Shown here: positions 61,135 through 64,000 of the stretch, one piece after another
Layout of the letters: each line of letters begins with the position of its first letter
Numbering within the stretch: the first letter of the stretch is position 1
Assembly (NCBI RefSeq): GCF_002217355.1
Contig: NZ_MUHA01000007.1
Location: 431,519-495,518, forward strand
Source of the DNA: Flavobacterium oncorhynchi
GTDB taxonomy: Bacteria; Bacteroidota; Bacteroidia; Flavobacteriales; Flavobacteriaceae
Direction of reading: 5' to 3'
DNA: 64,000 nucleotides
The notes under the pieces: model-generated
What the model was told of the DNA's origin: nothing
The model's input: only the letters and a program-made list of their open reading frames with translations
Databases searched by the model: none
Position numbers and translations under genes: made by a program

Positions 61135-62373
61135 TTAGGCGTCTAACTCTCCTGCAATTACGTTTAAACTCGAAAGGATAACAATCGCATCAGAAAGTAA
61201 TGAACCTTTAATCATTTCAGGATAGGCTTGGTAATAAATAAAACAAGGTCTTCTGAAATGTAATCTATATGGAGTTCTGCTTCCGTCTGTAACTAAATAG
61301 AATCCAATTTCTCCGTTTCCTCCTTCAACAGGGTGGTAAATTTCTGCAACTGGTACAGGAACTTCTCCCATTACAATCTTAAAGTGATAAATTAAAGATT
61401 CCATTGAAGTGTAAACATCTTCTTTTGGAGGAAGGTAGTAATCAGGAACTTCTGCGTGGTATTCGTTTCCAGCCGGCATTTTATCCAAAGCTTGACGAAT
61501 AATGCTTAAACTTTCCCAAACTTCGGCATTACGAACGCAGAAACGATCGTAAGTGTCACCTGATTTTCCAACAGGAACATTAAATTCGAAGTCTTCGTAA
61601 GAAGAGTAAGGCTGCGCAACGCGAACATCATAATCAATTCCGGCAGCACGTAAGTTTGGACCTGTAAATCCGTAAGCCATTGCTTGTTCAGCAGAAATAG
61701 CACCTACGTTTACAGTTCTATCAAGGAAAATTCTGTTTCTTTCGAATAAGTTTACGAACTCTTGCCAAGCAACAGGAAAATCTTTTAAGAAAACATCTAA
61801 TTTGCGAAAAGCTTCTGGTGACCAGTCTCTTTCGAAACCACCAATTCTTCCCATGTTTGTTGTTAAACGAGCGCCACAAATTTCTTCGTAAATCTCATAA
61901 ACCTTTTCTCTGAATTGAAAAACGTACAAGAAACCAGTATAAGCACCAGTATCTACTCCTAGAATCGAGTTACAAATTAAGTGATCGGTAATACGAGCAA
62001 GCTCCATTACAATAACTCTTAAGTATTGTGCTCTTTTAGGAACTTCAATATTTAGTAATTTCTCTAAGGTCATCCACCATCCCATATTGTTAATAGGAGA
62101 GGAGCAATAGTTCATACGATCTGTAAGAGGTGTGATTTGATAGAAAGGACGATTTTCAGCAATTTTCTCAAAAGCTCTATGGATGTAACCAATAGTTGGT
62201 TCAGCCTCTAGAATTCTTTCACCATCCATTAATAGGATGTTTTGAAAAATACCGTGAGTCGCAGGATGCGTTGGTCCTAAATTCAGAACCGAAAGCTCGC
62301 TTCCGTCTTCGTTTAGTTTGTCCTTAATTATTTTAGCATAACGATGCTCTGGTGGTAATAATAGTTCTGACAT
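61135..62373 (-). CDS. nuoD: NADH:quinone oxidoreductase subunit D
   Basis: This 412-residue 49-kDa-type subunit forms the quinone site with nuoB and resembles the large subunit of [NiFe] hydrogenases without the metal cysteines. Characteristic segments are LGPTHPATHGIFQ, IGYIHRAFEKIAENR, MNYCSSPINNMGWW, GRIGGFERDWSPE and HFRRPCFIYYQAYPEM. Length is standard. It is 21 bases after nuoC. Confidence 0.97.
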   Translation of the reverse strand: MSELLLPPEHRYAKIIKDKLNEDGSELSVLNLGPTHPATHGIFQNILLMDGERILEAEPTIGYIHRAFEKIAENRPFYQITPLTDRMNYCSSPINNMGWWMTLEKLLNIEVPKRAQYLRVIVMELARITDHLICNSILGVDTGAYTGFLYVFQFREKVYEIYEEICGARLTTNMGRIGGFERDWSPEAFRKLDVFLKDFPVAWQEFVNLFERNRIFLDRTVNVGAISAEQAMAYGFTGPNLRAAGIDYDVRVAQPYSSYEDFEFNVPVGKSGDTYDRFCVRNAEVWESLSIIRQALDKMPAGNEYHAEVPDYYLPPKEDVYTSMESLIYHFKIVMGEVPVPVAEIYHPVEGGNGEIGFYLVTDGSRTPYRLHFRRPCFIYYQAYPEMIKGSLLSDAIVILSSLNVIAGELDA

Positions 62374-62394
62374 TTTATAATGTTGAATTATTTT

Positions 62395-62916
62395 TTAGCA
62401 ATTTGTTGTTGTTCTTCCAAAGAATCTGTCGTCTTTATCAGTTCTTCCGCTGTCTTCCATTGGGAATTCTTTTCTCATTGGGAAAGACACCATTTCGTCC
62501 ATATTCAAAATACGTTTCAATTGCGGGTGACCAATAAAATTGATTCCGAAGAAATCGTATGTTTCTCTTTCCATCCAGTTTGAACTCAAGAAAATATTTG
62601 AAACGGTTTTGATCTCTGGTTTTTCACCATTCAAGTAAACTTTGATTTTAATACGTTTGTTTTCGTACCAGTTGTGCAAGTGATAAACTATCGCAAATTG
62701 ACGATCTGTGTCGTTGTCTGGATAATGAATGCCGCATAAGTCTGTTAAAAAGTGAAAACGTAAATCAGAATCATTTTTCAGGAAAAGGATCAATGCTGTG
62801 ATTTTTTCAGGAGTTGTTTCTAATGAAAAAATATCTCTTTCTTGTTGAAAGTTAAAAACACTTGTATCAAATGTTTCTGTAAGTTTATCTTGAATCAGGG
62901 TATTTTCTAAAGCCAT
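62395..62916 (-). CDS. nuoC: NADH:quinone oxidoreductase subunit C
   Basis: This 173-residue subunit of the peripheral arm shows the 30-kDa-subunit signature near the C-terminus: NWMERETYDFFGINFIGHP with LKRILNMDEM following. It lacks fusion to nuoD, unlike E. coli where C and D are one protein. It is 1 base downstream of nuoB. Confidence 0.96.
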   Translation of the reverse strand: MALENTLIQDKLTETFDTSVFNFQQERDIFSLETTPEKITALILFLKNDSDLRFHFLTDLCGIHYPDNDTDRQFAIVYHLHNWYENKRIKIKVYLNGEKPEIKTVSNIFLSSNWMERETYDFFGINFIGHPQLKRILNMDEMVSFPMRKEFPMEDSGRTDKDDRFFGRTTTNC

Positions 62917-62917
62917 C

Positions 62918-63466
62918 TTATGAAATGTTATAGGAAGCTAATAATTCTTGGTATTCTGGAGAGCTTCTGCGTCTAACAGATTCACTTTTTACCAATTCTT
63001 GTAATCTCATTACTCCGTCAACGATTTGTTCTGGTCTTGGAGGACATCCTGGAACGTAAACGTCAACCGGGATTACTTTATCAATTCCTTGCAGAACTGA
63101 GTACGTGTCGAAAACACCTCCCGATGAAGCACAAGCTCCAACGGCGATTACCCAGCGAGGTTCAGACATTTGTTCGTAAACTTGTCTTAAAATCGGGGCC
63201 ATTTTTTTTGAAATTGTTCCCATTACTAATAACATATCTGCTTGACGAGGAGAGAAACTCACACGCTCAGATCCAAATCGTGCTAAATCGTAATGTGAAG
63301 CCATTGTTGCCATAAACTCAATTCCGCAGCAAGATGTTGCAAATGGTAAAGGCCAAAGAGAATTCGCGCGTGCCAGACCTACAACATCATTTAGTTTTGT
63401 TGCGAAGAAACCTTCACCAACAACACCTTCAGGTGGCGCAACCATATTTACATTTGAATCGCTCAT
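62918..63466 (-). CDS. nuoB: NADH:quinone oxidoreductase subunit B
   Basis: This 182-residue subunit carries cluster N2, the last [4Fe-4S] cluster before quinone. Ligands are the tandem Cys46-Cys47 in TSCCGIEFM, Cys111 in GACASSGG and Cys141 in PGCPPRPEQ. Length is standard. A 145-base spacer with repeats and a palindrome separates it from nuoA. Confidence 0.97.
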   Translation of the reverse strand: MSDSNVNMVAPPEGVVGEGFFATKLNDVVGLARANSLWPLPFATSCCGIEFMATMASHYDLARFGSERVSFSPRQADMLLVMGTISKKMAPILRQVYEQMSEPRWVIAVGACASSGGVFDTYSVLQGIDKVIPVDVYVPGCPPRPEQIVDGVMRLQELVKSESVRRRSSPEYQELLASYNIS

Positions 63467-63574
63467 TTTTATTTTAGATTGTAGATTTCTGATTTTAGAT
63501 TTTTAATCTTGAAATCGAAATCAATATTTTAAAAAATCAATATTGTATTTTGAAGAAATTAGCTTTCAAATCTA

Positions 63575-63592
63575 TCCCGATAGCTATTGGGA
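63575..63592. repeat. CCCGATAGCTATTGGG-type palindrome in the nuoA-nuoB spacer
   Basis: TCCCGATAGC at 63575-63584 pairs with GCTATTGGGA around the AGCT centre, with one G-T pair. The motif resembles a palindrome often seen in Flavobacterium intergenic regions (from memory). It may be a processing site or a repeat; the surrounding spacer is otherwise AAATCT-rich. Confidence 0.6.
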
Positions 63593-63611
63593 CTGAAATC
63601 TAAAATCGCAT

Positions 63612-63977
63612 TTATTCCCAGTCTAAAGCTTTCTTTTTGATGATGTAGAAAAAACCAACTAAAAGCAATGACATAAAAACAATCATTTTCAGCATTCCTT
63701 CAATACCAAGTTCTTTAAAATTTACTGCCCAAGGATAAAGAAAAATCACCTCTACGTCAAACAATACAAACAGGATGGCAACTAGGAAATATTTTACTGA
63801 AAAAGGAATACGTGCATTACCAACAGATTCGATCCCGCACTCGAAGTTTTTATCTTTAACTTCAGAGGTTCTTTTTGGGCCTAATTTTCCAGAAATAATG
63901 ATTGTTCCTACAACAAAACCAACAGCTAGAATGAACTGCATTAAAATAGGAATGTAACTGTATTGATCAGATTGCAT
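63612..63977 (-). CDS. nuoA: NADH:quinone oxidoreductase subunit A
   Basis: This 121-residue subunit has three membrane helices. The conserved region KNFECGIESVGNARIPFSVKY with LFVLFDVEVIFLYPWAV (split by the helix boundary) contains the mobile Cys loop and acidic residues linking to the quinone chamber. Length is standard. It begins the nuo operon; its promoter lies beyond or near the window edge and cannot be judged from the 23 remaining bases. Confidence 0.97.
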   Translation of the reverse strand: MQSDQYSYIPILMQFILAVGFVVGTIIISGKLGPKRTSEVKDKNFECGIESVGNARIPFSVKYFLVAILFVLFDVEVIFLYPWAVNFKELGIEGMLKMIVFMSLLLVGFFYIIKKKALDWE

Positions 63978-64000
63978 AAGCTTAACTTTTTTACTTAAAG

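Overview
The window is AT-rich (G+C roughly one third by eye) and gene-dense. It comes from a Flavobacterium-type member of the Bacteroidota. The evidence is: a TonB-dependent receptor paired with a DUF5689 lipoprotein; two giant leucine-rich-repeat proteins with type A C-terminal sorting domains of the type IX secretion system (T9SS); Bacteroidota promoters (TTG, about 19 bp, TAnnTTTG); a short NuoG; and an L-threonine dehydrogenase of the Flavobacterium short-chain type. I saw no rRNA, tRNA, CRISPR array, insertion sequence or prophage. The stretch looks like stable chromosome with a few accessory genes.

Layout. 1-3288: end of a TonB-dependent receptor, its DUF5689 partner lipoprotein and an exported protein of unknown function. 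3456-4688: hflX. 4828-15649 (minus strand): the SUF iron-sulfur cluster assembly locus, in transcription order sufA-like, sufB, a flavodoxin-fold reductase, sufC, sufD, then sufS, a small lipoprotein, sufE, sufT-like, DUF2480 and DUF3078. It is interrupted at 9209-11032 by two opposite-strand genes: a serine hydrolase and a stand-alone protein resembling EF-Tu domain III. 16024-17891: a coiled-coil membrane protein and a metallo-beta-lactamase-fold hydrolase. 17967-28502: two paralogous LRR/T9SS surface proteins (1474 and 1732 aa) flanking a fibronectin-III lipoprotein. 28783-32361: an S8 and an M1 exported peptidase.

32581-44545 is mostly housekeeping: threonine dehydrogenase, a lipoprotein overlapping mfd, a TIG-domain lipoprotein, an ACT-like protein, YraN, an LD-carboxypeptidase, an exonuclease/phosphatase-fold protein, 3-hydroxyanthranilate dioxygenase and a class II cyclic-nucleotide phosphodiesterase-like protein. 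44727-46280 is an ALDH7-family dehydrogenase. 46407-49261 is a compact membrane module: an LRR membrane protein, a GIDE-domain membrane protein, LemA and a small membrane protein. After a Bax-inhibitor-1 homologue, 50494-63977 (minus strand) is the complete 14-gene NADH:quinone oxidoreductase operon nuoA to nuoN.

Functional links: the SUF locus supplies the clusters that complex I (nuoB, E, F, G, I) consumes. The T9SS-dependent LRR proteins and the lipoprotein probably form a cell-surface set. Intergenic spaces are rich in long inverted repeats. Some are clear Rho-independent terminators; others form a dispersed palindromic family (4717, 11048, 40572) or a multi-hairpin element (32434-32567). 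The least explained items are the five-module LRR proteins with a shared promoter element, the EF-Tu-domain-III-like orphan inside the SUF locus, and the LRR/GIDE/LemA membrane cluster.
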